Shown here: positions 33,983-41,775 of the stretch, piece by piece
Layout: each line of letters begins with the position of its first letter
Position numbering within the stretch: the stretch's first letter is position 1
NCBI GenBank assembly: GCA_045536015.1
Contig: JAZSMS010000007.1
Location: forward strand, 1-53,637
From: JAZSMS01 sp045536015
Lineage (GTDB): Bacteria; Bacillota; Clostridia; Christensenellales; QALW01
DNA: 53,637 bases
Direction of reading: 5' to 3'
Program-made: the position numbers and the translations under genes
Notes under the pieces: model-generated
Database searches by the model: none
The model's input: the letters and a program-made list of their open reading frames with translations, nothing else
What the model was told of the DNA's origin: nothing

Positions 33983-35674
33983 CTAATTAAAATAATCTTT
34001 AAGTGAAGCAAGTAGTTGTTGTTCAATTTCTCTTGCCGCATCCTTTGTTTGTGCACTTACGGAAATATATGCCTTAACCTTGGGTTCTGTTCCCGAAGGA
34101 CGAATTACAACCGAGCAGTTATCATTAAGTATAAACTTGATAACGTCTGCCTTAGGTAAGCCGTTAATGCCAAGTGAATAGTCAAGCACTTCTTCAACAT
34201 TGCGCACCTTAAAGTCAGGCGTGCTTTCTCTGAACGATTTCATTATCTGCTGCATTTTAGCAAAGCCTGCTGAGCCTTCAAATTCAAACGAATAAAGGGT
34301 ATTCAAACAATAGCCAAATTCTTCGTAAAGTCCGTTAAGTTTATCAAGCAACGAAATGCCTTTGCTTGCATAAAAAGCAAACATTTCGCAAATCAAAAAC
34401 GCCGCATTAACCGCATCTTTATCGCGAACATACGTGCCCGAGAGATATCCGTAGCTCTCTTCAAAGCCAAGAATATACGAATCTTCTTTGCCCTGCGCCT
34501 CAAGCAAACCAATCTGCTCGCCAATAAACTTAAAGCCGGTTAAAATATCAATAGTTTTAACACCGTATTTTGCAGCAATACGCTTTGCCATATCAATAGT
34601 AACTATAGTTTTAACAACAACGGGATCACTTGGCATCTTACCCATAGCAATTCTGCGCGAGCAAATAAAGTCAAGTAAAAGCATACCAACTTCGTTACCC
34701 GTTAAAAGTACGTGTTCGCCCGAAGCATCCTTAACTGCAATTCCTACGCGGTCACAGTCGGGGTCAGTAGCAAGCAAAAGGTCTGCATTGCACTTTTTTG
34801 CATAGTCAAGACCAAGTTGAAGTGCTTCTCTAATCTCGGGGTTAGGATAAGGGCAGGTTGGGAAATTTCCGTTGGGCTGTTCCTGTTCTTTAACAACGGT
34901 TATATTAGAGAATCCGCTTTCGGTAAGAGCACGCAAAACAGGTTTAAGACCGGAGCCGTTTAAAGGTGTATACACTATTGCAAGGTCTTTATTAACCTTT
35001 TCGTCGCCAAGCATTGACTGCGCCTTAACTTCATTTGTAAAGTCAGTATAAATTTGCTCGGAAATATACTCAATTTTGCCGTTTTTAACGCCTTCTTCAA
35101 AATCAATACGCTTAATATCATTAAATACGTCAAGCTTTTCAATCTCGGCTAAAATTTCCTTTGCAGCCTCAGTAGTTATCTGGCAACCGTCATTACCGTA
35201 AACCTTATAGCCGTTATATTTTGAAGGATTATGCGATGCAGTAACCATAATGCCCGAAGCACATTTAAGCGCGCGTGTAGCATAAGATAAGCACGGTGTA
35301 GGCATCAAGCAGGGATAGATGTAAACCTTTATTCCGTTTGCCGCAAAAACGCCTGAAGCAATACGTGCAAATAGATCTGACTTAATACGCGAATCATAGC
35401 TTACGGCGATACTTCTTTCCTCGGGTGCAAAATGCTTTACAACGTAGTCTGCAAGACCTTGCGAAGCCTTTGCAACTGTGTAAATGTTCATTCTGTTTGT
35501 TCCTGCACCTATAACACCTCGAAGTCCGCCTGTACCAAACTCAAGGTCGCGGTAAAACGCATCTTCTATCTTTTCTTCGTTGCCTTCTATAGCTTTAAGC
35601 TCATTTGCAACATCAATATCTTCGATTGCGTTTTTTAGCCAACGTAAGTATTCTTGTAAAAATTCTTTTTGCAT
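33983..35674 (-). CDS. pgcA: Alpha-phosphoglucomutase/phosphomannomutase
   Basis: 563 residues, the length of the B. subtilis PgcA type. N-terminal FGTGGLRGVIG, phosphoserine loop TASHNPSKYNGYK (Ser ~147), Mg loop DPDCDRVG, sugar loop GFEESYGYL, and phosphate loop RPSGTEPKVK. It interconverts G6P and G1P, feeding UDP-glucose and, through RmlA, dTDP-sugars. ATG 35674 is chosen because AAGGAGA lies upstream. Its leader carries a near-perfect inverted repeat. Confidence 0.93.
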   Translation of the reverse strand: MQKEFLQEYLRWLKNAIEDIDVANELKAIEGNEEKIEDAFYRDLEFGTGGLRGVIGAGTNRMNIYTVAKASQGLADYVVKHFAPEERSIAVSYDSRIKSDLFARIASGVFAANGIKVYIYPCLMPTPCLSYATRALKCASGIMVTASHNPSKYNGYKVYGNDGCQITTEAAKEILAEIEKLDVFNDIKRIDFEEGVKNGKIEYISEQIYTDFTNEVKAQSMLGDEKVNKDLAIVYTPLNGSGLKPVLRALTESGFSNITVVKEQEQPNGNFPTCPYPNPEIREALQLGLDYAKKCNADLLLATDPDCDRVGIAVKDASGEHVLLTGNEVGMLLLDFICSRRIAMGKMPSDPVVVKTIVTIDMAKRIAAKYGVKTIDILTGFKFIGEQIGLLEAQGKEDSYILGFEESYGYLSGTYVRDKDAVNAAFLICEMFAFYASKGISLLDKLNGLYEEFGYCLNTLYSFEFEGSAGFAKMQQIMKSFRESTPDFKVRNVEEVLDYSLGINGLPKADVIKFILNDNCSVVIRPSGTEPKVKAYISVSAQTKDAAREIEQQLLASLKDYFN

Positions 35675-35699
35675 AAAAATTCTCCTTAAACTGTTCTTT

Positions 35700-35757
35700 A
35701 AACAAAGCATATATGTTTTGTTTAATTAATTATACCAAATTTTAGTAAATTTTTCAA
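35700..35757 (-). promoter_or_regulatory. Promoter of pgcA with a 24-bp inverted repeat at the start site
   Basis: Minus strand TTGAAA (35752-35757), 17-bp spacer, TATAAT (35729-35734) with extended TGG. A 24-bp inverted repeat (35700-35723; arms AAACAAA and TTTGTTT, centre CATATATG, one mismatched pair) begins at about +1, so it may be an operator or a short leader hairpin. Confidence 0.7.
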
Positions 35758-35764
35758 TAATAAA

Positions 35765-36895
35765 TTAAAGTCCGATAGCTTTAAAAAATTCTGTGGCACT
35801 TTTTGTCTGTTCTCTTTTAGATTTTAACGATTTTATCTTTTTTATAGAATGAGAATTATTTCCTTTAAAAATCTTTTTTAAAATTCTAACTAACCAGAAA
35901 ACAGGCAAAAGCAACGCATATTTTTTTACAGGCGGAAAAAGTTTTTCCATATCTCTTTTTTTAGGAAAAAACAATCGCAAAAGTGTCTGCTTTTCTTTTT
36001 CTTCGTTTGCTTGAGCAAAATTAGAAAAAGAGCCAAAGCTTCCTCCTCGCACTATATAATCTGCCATAGTATCAACGTCTGCATCTTCGTTTTTATCTTC
36101 CGAAAACCAAATACGCGAAAGTGCCTCTACTTTTTTAGAAAAAACTTTAAGTCCGCCTTCACGTAATAATTCTTCTCGTTTTTCTTTATCAAAACTGATA
36201 TTATTTAATAAAAACGTATCTAAAATTGCACGTACTCCGCAGCCGCCAAGTTCAAAGTGCTTGGCAAGATGCGCAATATGGTAAAAATACGTCATTTCAT
36301 CAGTTAAGCGATATTCATTTTCGCTAACCCTAATTGCGCTATCCCACACTTTTAAAAGCACTTTATTAGCATCTTTTGCGCAAGAATCTTCTATTAAGTC
36401 GTAATGAAGCTCTATTTTGATCTTGTTTGCATCAACGAATGAAACATCGTGCGTACTGCGAGAGTTAAATGCAAAACCTGCGCCTTTTGCCACTTGCTCA
36501 GCTTTTTCTATATCCTCTGACCTTACTAAAATATCAATGTCGTCGCTAATGCGCATCCATGCTTCACCATACAAATTTTTTATAACCGCGCCTTTAAGCA
36601 AAATATATGGAATATTTGCTTTTTTTAGTGCATTTGTCATATTTTCTTGCGCTTGTTGCTGCAAAATACTTTTAAAAACAGTCTTTTTCTTTTTTTGCTG
36701 TGCAATACCAAAAAGTTTGTTTTCTTCTATTTCATTTTTTTGCAAAATATCAAAAAGCAAATGTTCAAAGCCATGCCTTTTTAAAAAGGGTAGCAAACTT
36801 TCTATATCGGATGCCGAAAGGCTTTCTTTAAAATTTTCACCAACAGCAAGTTCTTTAATTTGTTTTAAAAGTTGTAATATTTTTTCGTCAATCAT
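35765..36895 (-). CDS. NTP_transf_5-type nucleotidyltransferase family protein
   Basis: 376 residues. The nucleotidyltransferase core is YILLKGAVIKNLYGEAWMR then ISDDIDILV (about 97-127) with the metal-binding Asp pair, followed by HYDLIED. The C-terminal part is helical and basic. This family (PF14907-like) recurs near PqqD-like, HprK-like and S26-peptidase genes in lasso-peptide and polysaccharide loci, and such genes do occur 3 kb away here on the other strand. It is the last gene of the nahK-glmU operon. The substrate is unknown. Confidence 0.75.
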   Translation of the reverse strand: MIDEKILQLLKQIKELAVGENFKESLSASDIESLLPFLKRHGFEHLLFDILQKNEIEENKLFGIAQQKKKKTVFKSILQQQAQENMTNALKKANIPYILLKGAVIKNLYGEAWMRISDDIDILVRSEDIEKAEQVAKGAGFAFNSRSTHDVSFVDANKIKIELHYDLIEDSCAKDANKVLLKVWDSAIRVSENEYRLTDEMTYFYHIAHLAKHFELGGCGVRAILDTFLLNNISFDKEKREELLREGGLKVFSKKVEALSRIWFSEDKNEDADVDTMADYIVRGGSFGSFSNFAQANEEKEKQTLLRLFFPKKRDMEKLFPPVKKYALLLPVFWLVRILKKIFKGNNSHSIKKIKSLKSKREQTKSATEFFKAIGL

Positions 36896-36926
36896 TTTCT
36901 TTCCTATAAATAAAAAGCAAGAAGGC

Positions 36927-37664
36927 TTATGCCATTCTTGCTAAAATTATCTGCTCTGCTTCGATAAGTTCTTCGGGCGTGTTAACACCGCGAATTTCGT
37001 CACCGTCAGAAATCGGGAATAATTCTACCTTATATCCGTTTACAAGCATAAGTGCAGGAACGTCAGTAAGATAATATTCATTTTGATTATTATTGTTTTT
37101 AAGTTTAGGGAGAATATTAAAAAGTGCCTCGCTATCAAACACCGCAACACCCGAATTAAGTTCAGAAATTGCATACTGCTCTTTAGTGCAATCTTTTGCT
37201 TCAACTATGCCTGCAAATTTTCCACTTTTATCTCTTGTAATTCTTCCGTAAGATAATAATTCGGGATTAACCGCCGTCATAACCGTACACGCCGCACCCG
37301 ATTCCTCGTGTGCTTTAACCAGTGCCTCCAAAGATTCGCGTCTATAAAGTGGCATATCTCCGTAGGTTACAATAACAGAGCCCTTATATCCTTCAAATTC
37401 TTTAGCGCAGCAAGCAACTGCGTGTCCGGTACCGTTTTGTTCAAGCTGTTCAATATAATTAAACTCTGATCCAAACGCTTCTATTATCTGTTCTTTTTTA
37501 TATCCAACAACGATATACGTGTCCTTTTTTTCTACAAAGCCAACAAGTTCAAGTGCTATATCAAGCAAAGGTCTTCCGCACGCCTTGTGCATTACTTTAG
37601 GACAGTCATGCTCGGCAGAGTGAAGTCTCGTTCCCTTGCCAGCCGCCAACAAAATTGCCCTCAT
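36927..37664 (-). CDS. UDP-GlcNAc pyrophosphorylase domain protein (GlmU N-terminal domain only)
   Basis: 245 residues. LLAAGKGTRLHSAEHDCPKV is the GlmU nucleotide-binding loop; EQNGTGHAVACC, TYGDMPLYR, and NEYYLTDVPALM also match GlmU. The left-handed beta-helix acetyltransferase half is missing, so it can join UTP to GlcNAc-1-P but not make GlcNAc-1-P from GlcN-1-P. That fits the upstream NahK-like kinase supplying GlcNAc-1-P directly. GGAGG precedes the ATG. Confidence 0.88.
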   Translation of the reverse strand: MRAILLAAGKGTRLHSAEHDCPKVMHKACGRPLLDIALELVGFVEKKDTYIVVGYKKEQIIEAFGSEFNYIEQLEQNGTGHAVACCAKEFEGYKGSVIVTYGDMPLYRRESLEALVKAHEESGAACTVMTAVNPELLSYGRITRDKSGKFAGIVEAKDCTKEQYAISELNSGVAVFDSEALFNILPKLKNNNNQNEYYLTDVPALMLVNGYKVELFPISDGDEIRGVNTPEELIEAEQIILARMA

Positions 37665-37677
37665 TTTTCCTCCACAA

Positions 37678-38808
37678 TTATAATAAATTTAATTCTTTAC
37701 GTATCTTTAAAGTTATTCTTTCTATCTCGCCTGCTTTTTCTTCCATATCGGCAATAAGTTTTAACTGTGTTCTTGCTCTATCAAGATTTTGTTTTGCACG
37801 ATGAATAATATAATAAGTGTCACCGTTAATATAATCGGTTAAAAATCTTATTCCGTCTTCAATAGTAATTATTCTGGATGCCCAAGGAAGAAGTTCTATT
37901 TCTTCTTTAGTCATAATCTCGCCACAGCTTTCTAAAAAGCCGCGCGTATATTTTTCATACAATTCTAAGTTACAAGATACCCTTGATAAATCACGTTCGT
38001 CGTCACACGCAGTATTGGTACCTATGCGAAGACTGTCACCATAATCGTACAATAACGATGACGGCATAACGGTATCTAGATCGATTACCGCAACCGGCAT
38101 ATTAGTATCTTTATCAAACAAAATATTGTTTAAATTTGTATCATTATGCGTAATACGCGTTGGAATGCGGCCTTCCTCAAGTGCCGATGAAATCATCTTC
38201 ATAATTCCGGTATGGTTGCGAATAAATTCTATCTCCGGCATAACTTCATGCACACGCTCTGCATGGTCTTCTTTTATTGCCCTTTCTAAATCAAGATAAC
38301 GCGAGTAAGTATTATGAAAATTGGGTATTGTTATATTTATCTTTTTTGGATCAATATCACTAACGTCACAGATAAATTTACCAAAACTTTTACCGCAAAG
38401 ATAAAACACCTCTGGGTTTTCGGGAATATCCATCGTATAAACGTGCGAAAAATACGTCATCATTCGCCAACAACCCGTATCTGTTTTAAGATAATCTTCG
38501 CCCGACAACGTTTTGACAATCATCGGAATACTGCCCAATTTATCTCTGTGCCCTTCAAGTAAAAACTTTTCGTGTAAATGCTCTGTTATAAGCACGAAAT
38601 TTTGCATAAGAGCATCCATATCTCTGAAAACGTTTGTATTAACTCTTTGAAGTGTATATCTGTGTCGCTGACCGTCTTCAGTATACGTTTCTACCAAAAA
38701 TGTACGGTTAATATAGCCATTGCCAATATTACGTATGATTTTAACTTTTCCTTTAATTTTAAACTGTCTTGCGATAAGTTCTTTATCGCTTACAAAAACT
38801 TCGGGCAT
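37678..38808 (-). CDS. N-acetylhexosamine 1-kinase-like phosphotransferase
   Basis: 376 residues of the APH-type kinase fold. It follows the bifidobacterial NahK sequence well: GNGYINRTFLVE near the N-terminus, THNDTNLNNILFD with the catalytic Asp (about 222), IDLDTVMPSSLLYDYGDSLR with the Mg-binding Asp, and GIRFLTDYINGDTYY near the end. NahK makes GlcNAc-1-P or GalNAc-1-P from free sugar and ATP. With the next gene it forms a two-step salvage route to UDP-HexNAc. Confidence 0.85.
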   Translation of the reverse strand: MPEVFVSDKELIARQFKIKGKVKIIRNIGNGYINRTFLVETYTEDGQRHRYTLQRVNTNVFRDMDALMQNFVLITEHLHEKFLLEGHRDKLGSIPMIVKTLSGEDYLKTDTGCWRMMTYFSHVYTMDIPENPEVFYLCGKSFGKFICDVSDIDPKKINITIPNFHNTYSRYLDLERAIKEDHAERVHEVMPEIEFIRNHTGIMKMISSALEEGRIPTRITHNDTNLNNILFDKDTNMPVAVIDLDTVMPSSLLYDYGDSLRIGTNTACDDERDLSRVSCNLELYEKYTRGFLESCGEIMTKEEIELLPWASRIITIEDGIRFLTDYINGDTYYIIHRAKQNLDRARTQLKLIADMEEKAGEIERITLKIRKELNLL

Positions 38809-38895
38809 TATTATCTCCCTTACGTTTATTAGCTTGAAGACATTTTAATATTTTTTTAACAATTTAAAGTGCAACAAAACACAACAAGCGTTTAT

Positions 38896-38924
38896 ATGAT
38901 AGCATATTTTGTATTGCTCGTCAA
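38896..38924 (-). promoter_or_regulatory. Promoter of the hexosamine-salvage operon
   Basis: Minus strand TTGACG (38919-38924), 17-bp spacer, TATCAT (38896-38901). The leader is ~80 nt. GGGAG precedes the ATG at 38808. Confidence 0.75.
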
Positions 38925-39050
38925 TATAAATATCAAAAAACTACTGTATTTACGGCTTTTTTACATTTTTTACACTTTAATACAAAAAAGGTTTCCTTTT
39001 GTTAAGAATGACTTCCTATTAACAAAATATTCATTTTTTCCAAAAATAAA

Positions 39051-39074
39051 CAAACCAACCATTTGGTTGGTTTG
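39051..39074 (-). terminator. Terminator of the small YxxP peptide gene
   Basis: 10-bp stem CAAACCAACC/GGTTGGTTTG (39051-39060 with 39065-39074), 4-base loop, followed on the minus strand by TTTATTTTT. Confidence 0.88.
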
Positions 39075-39088
39075 ATAACTTTTTATTA

Positions 39089-39199
39089 TTAATCTATTTG
39101 TACATAAGTAACTTCTGTCTCAGCACCAGAGCTATAATTTAAAACATCCGAAGCTTCTATCTTAATAACTTTAACCTCAGGCTTAACGTAACCTTTCAT
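39089..39199 (-). CDS. 36-residue YxxP peptide, candidate RiPP precursor
   Basis: ATG 39199, TAA 39089-39091. It begins MKGYVKPEVKVIKIEASDVL; the YxxP motif (Tyr4-Pro7) is the leader element that PqqD-like RRE proteins bind in lasso-peptide systems. The C-terminal third holds Ser23, Ser24, Thr28, Thr31 and Tyr32, possible targets of the HprK-like kinase at 41005. It has no signal peptide or Cys. A dedicated strong promoter, TGAGGT ribosome site and terminator make a single-gene transcript divergent from the pqqD-like gene. Small peptides with a YxxPE start are frequent in Bacillota, so a role apart from the neighbours is possible. Confidence 0.75.
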   Translation of the reverse strand: MKGYVKPEVKVIKIEASDVLNYSSGAETEVTYVQID

Positions 39200-39255
39200 A
39201 ACAAAACCTCACTAACATTTTAATATGTTCGAGTACAAATTCATAAGTTATTTTT

Positions 39256-39284
39256 ATTATAACCTAACACCTATTAGTAGTCAA
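39256..39284 (-). promoter_or_regulatory. Strong promoter of the YxxP peptide gene
   Basis: Minus strand TTGACT (39279-39284), 17-bp spacer, TATAAT (39256-39261): 11 of 12 consensus bases. The leader is ~50 nt. Confidence 0.88.
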
Positions 39285-39330
39285 GCATTTTTTATATTTT
39301 ATTAACACTTTATTTATATTTAAAACTTTG

Positions 39331-39359
39331 TTGTGTTTTTTTTTAATGTGGTATATAAT
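39331..39359 (+). promoter_or_regulatory. Promoter of the pqqD-like/peptidase operon
   Basis: TTGTGT (39331-39336), 17-bp spacer, TATAAT (39354-39359). The -35 elements of the two divergent promoters are ~47 bp apart, so one regulator could act on both. Confidence 0.8.
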
Positions 39360-39389
39360 ATAGTCATAAAAGTTGTTGGAGGAAATACA

Positions 39390-39662
39390 ATGAAACTTAA
39401 AAAAGGTTTTGTTCTTCGTAAGGTTGCTGGAATGACGGTTGTTACTGCTACAGATTCTACCTGTGATTTTGATGGTATGATAACTTTAAACGAATCAGCA
39501 GAGTTAATGTGGAACAGACTTATTCTTGGTGCCACGATCTCTGACCTTGCCGACATCTTACTTAGCGAATATGACGTTGATAAACAAACTGCTATCAATG
39601 ATGCATCTGATTTTGTAAAACTTCTTAAAGAAAACGGAATTTTAGATGAAAGTACCAATTAA
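39390..39662 (+). CDS. PqqD-like RRE protein (peptide modification chaperone family)
   Basis: 90 residues from ATG 39390 behind GGAGG; an upstream extension of the frame has no ribosome site. The three-stranded start (FVLRKVAGMTVVTATD, ITLNESAELMWNRL) and three-helix end are the PqqD/RRE fold, which binds leader peptides and presents them to enzymes. Its partner is probably the YxxP peptide encoded opposite. It overlaps the peptidase gene by 17 bp. Confidence 0.85.
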   Translation: MKLKKGFVLRKVAGMTVVTATDSTCDFDGMITLNESAELMWNRLILGATISDLADILLSEYDVDKQTAINDASDFVKLLKENGILDESTN

Positions 39663-40065
39663 TGAGCTTATCCCCTTAATTGAAGAATGTGCCGCAAATA
39701 ACGGCGCGTATTTTTCGCCTACCGGTATTAGTATGCTTCCCACTATAAAAAATGGCGATAAGGTTTTTTTGATAAAGCGCAACTTAAAAAAGAACGATAT
39801 AGTTTTTTACCGAAAAAACGGAGCAGCTACTATGCACCGCGCAATAAAGATAAATAGCGACTTTTTTATAGCACGCGGGGATAATCAATTTTGGACCGAA
39901 AACGTTAAATTTGAAGATATTATTGCCGTTGTTGACCATTATTTTCATAACGGAAAACGTATTAACTGCGATAGTTTTATATTTAAGTTTAATACTTTTT
40001 TTCTTCCCGTCACACGCGTTTTAAGACGCATTTTGCGTAAGTTTGGACTTTTAAATATTGCATAA
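39646..40065 (+). CDS. S24/S26-type peptidase (signal-peptidase fold)
   Basis: 139 residues. Catalytic Ser in SPTGISMLPTIKNGD (about 29), then DIVFYRK, the general-base region TMHRAIKI (about 64-68) and ARGDNQFW. This is the compact signal-peptidase/LexA-like fold. There is no clear N-terminal membrane helix, so it may act in the cytoplasm on a peptide rather than on exported proteins. It overlaps pqqD and could be the leader protease of the small peptide. Confidence 0.78.
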   Translation: MKVPINELIPLIEECAANNGAYFSPTGISMLPTIKNGDKVFLIKRNLKKNDIVFYRKNGAATMHRAIKINSDFFIARGDNQFWTENVKFEDIIAVVDHYFHNGKRINCDSFIFKFNTFFLPVTRVLRRILRKFGLLNIA

Positions 40066-40086
40066 AATTAAATAAAATGCTATAAT
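40058..40086 (+). promoter_or_regulatory. Promoter of rmlA and the HprK-like gene
   Basis: TTGCAT (40058-40063), 17-bp spacer, TATAAT (40081-40086). The -35 lies over the peptidase stop codon. Confidence 0.75.
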
Positions 40087-40114
40087 TTACTTACCTTATT
40101 TTTTGGAGGTTTAT

Positions 40115-41008
40115 ATGATAAGAAAAAAAACAAAAGGTATAATTCTTGCAGGCGGCAAGGGCACTCGCCTTTATCCTATGACAAAAGTTGTTTCTAAACA
40201 GCTTTTATCTGTTTACGATAAGCCACTTATCTACTATCCCCTCTCTACACTTTTCCTTGCAGGAATTGACGAAATTTTAATAATTTCAACGCCTGAAGAT
40301 ACACCAAATTATCAGCGCCTTTTAGGTGACGGTTCTTCGCTTGGTGTCCGTTTTGAATATGCCGTTCAGGATAAGCCCCGAGGTCTTGCCGATGCATTTA
40401 TCATTGGCGAAAAGTTTATTGGTGAAGATAACGTTTGTCTTGTTTTAGGCGACAACGTATTTTATGGTCAAAACTTCTCGCAATTATTATTCAAGGCAAA
40501 GGCAAACGAAAGCGGTGCAACTGTTTTTGGCTACCCTGTTTCTGACCCACGCGCTTTTGGCGTTGTTGAATTTGACGAAAACCTTAAGGTTGTATCCTTA
40601 GAAGAAAAGCCTGCCGAACCAAAGAGCCCCTACGCAGTTCCCGGACTTTATTTTTATGATAACAACGTTGTTGAAATTGCTAAAAACGTTCAGCCTTCTC
40701 CTCGAGGTGAAATTGAAATTACAGCAATTAACAACGAGTATCTTCGCAGGGGCGAGCTTAACGTTGTTTTAATGGGCAGAGGTATGGCTTGGCTTGATAC
40801 CGGTACACCACAAGGTATGCTCACTGCTGCAACGTACGTTCAGTCAATTCAGTCACTTCAGGGCTTTTATATTTCTTGTATAGAAGAAATTGCATGGCGT
40901 CGCGGCTTTATCTCTACCGAGCAATTAATGGCACTTGGCAAGGAGTTAGAATCTACCGAATATGGAAAATACATAATCAACCTTGCTATAAAGGATAGAA
41001 AATTTTGA
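40115..41008 (+). CDS. rmlA: Glucose-1-phosphate thymidylyltransferase
   Basis: 297 residues, usual length. GIILAGGKGTRLYPMT (about 7-22), SKQLLSVYDKPLIYYPL, LVLGDNVFYG, EEKPAEPKSPYAVPGLYFYD and RGMAWLDTGTP are RmlA signatures. It makes dTDP-glucose from G1P and dTTP, the first step to dTDP-rhamnose and related sugars. ATG 40115 follows GGAGGT. rmlB, rmlC and rmlD are not in the window. It shares a transcript with the HprK-like kinase (4-bp overlap). Confidence 0.94.
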   Translation: MIRKKTKGIILAGGKGTRLYPMTKVVSKQLLSVYDKPLIYYPLSTLFLAGIDEILIISTPEDTPNYQRLLGDGSSLGVRFEYAVQDKPRGLADAFIIGEKFIGEDNVCLVLGDNVFYGQNFSQLLFKAKANESGATVFGYPVSDPRAFGVVEFDENLKVVSLEEKPAEPKSPYAVPGLYFYDNNVVEIAKNVQPSPRGEIEITAINNEYLRRGELNVVLMGRGMAWLDTGTPQGMLTAATYVQSIQSLQGFYISCIEEIAWRRGFISTEQLMALGKELESTEYGKYIINLAIKDRKF

Positions 41009-41697
41009 TTAAAACCTATAAAATTGCCGACTTAAAATTAAATATTGACGCATCTTCAATTACCGCACGCAATGGAAAAAAATACGAGGTTGAATTTGAC
41101 CCGAGCGCTATCGAATTAAAATTTTCACCCGAAGCGGCAAAGCGTTTTATTGACGCACACCCTACTGCAGAAATTGAAGATTGGGACTATTTTTTACACG
41201 GTGCAAAATTTTCTTCACTAATGTTAGAAAACGACGGCTTTGTCTTTCACTCATCCGCCATTGCACTTGACGGTCAGGCATTTTTATTCTCTGCTAATTC
41301 AGGTGTAGGCAAATCAACGCACACAAAGCTTTGGAAAAAGGTTTTTGATGACGTTGTTTATATCAATGACGATAAGCCCGCAATTCGCCTTAAAAACGGT
41401 TTATTTTACGTCTACGGCACCCCATGGAGCGGCAAAAGCACGTTAAATTCAAACATTTGCGTTCCTCTTAAGGCAATTTGCTTTATTGAGCGTGCAAAAA
41501 TTAATTCTATCCGCAAGTTAACTCCATTTGAAGCGCTTCCCCGTTTGCTTGAACAGACGATGCGCAAAGCAGGCGAAACAAAAACTGCACGTCTTTTAGA
41601 GTTGTTAGACGTTTTATTAACAACAACACCAATATATTTATTATCATGTCTTCCCAATGAAGACGCGGCAAAACTTGCACACGATACAATGATTTAA
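41005..41697 (+). CDS. HprK-like serine kinase (small-peptide kinase type)
   Basis: 230 residues. P-loop SANSGVGKST (96-105), an upstream FHSSAIALDG, VVYINDDKPAIRL with the Asp pair (about 116-126) and YGTPWSGK. It lacks the N-terminal domain and full C-terminal signature of true HPr kinase/phosphorylase, which is ~310 residues. Such HprK-related proteins accompany PqqD-like genes; one in paeninodin biosynthesis phosphorylates the lasso precursor. It starts at TTG 41005 with AAGGAT upstream, overlapping the rmlA stop. Confidence 0.8.
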   Translation: MIKTYKIADLKLNIDASSITARNGKKYEVEFDPSAIELKFSPEAAKRFIDAHPTAEIEDWDYFLHGAKFSSLMLENDGFVFHSSAIALDGQAFLFSANSGVGKSTHTKLWKKVFDDVVYINDDKPAIRLKNGLFYVYGTPWSGKSTLNSNICVPLKAICFIERAKINSIRKLTPFEALPRLLEQTMRKAGETKTARLLELLDVLLTTTPIYLLSCLPNEDAAKLAHDTMI

Positions 41698-41736
41698 AAC
41701 CCGAGGTTTAACTTTTTTATTACTAATTGAATATCA

Positions 41737-41742
41737 TATAAT
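41737..41742 (+). promoter_or_regulatory. Possible -10 of the gin-like gene
   Basis: TATAAT at 41737-41742 without a good -35. In B. subtilis csfB is read by sigma-F and sigma-G; no clear match to those consensus sequences is seen. Confidence 0.35.
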
Positions 41743-41775
41743 AAATATGGTGATAATCAAACTGAGGTGATTTAT

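Noticed and set aside
39089..41697. Complete lasso-peptide gene cluster
   Set aside because: No B2 transglutaminase-like protease, no Asn-synthetase-like cyclase and no exporter in the window; the peptide also lacks the usual core with an Asp/Glu at ring position 7-9 after a clear Gly or Ala cut site.
41005..41697. True HPr kinase/phosphorylase controlling carbon catabolite repression
   Set aside because: At 230 residues it lacks the N-terminal domain and C-terminal signature of HprK, and its neighbours are PqqD-like and peptidase genes instead of lgt or PTS genes.
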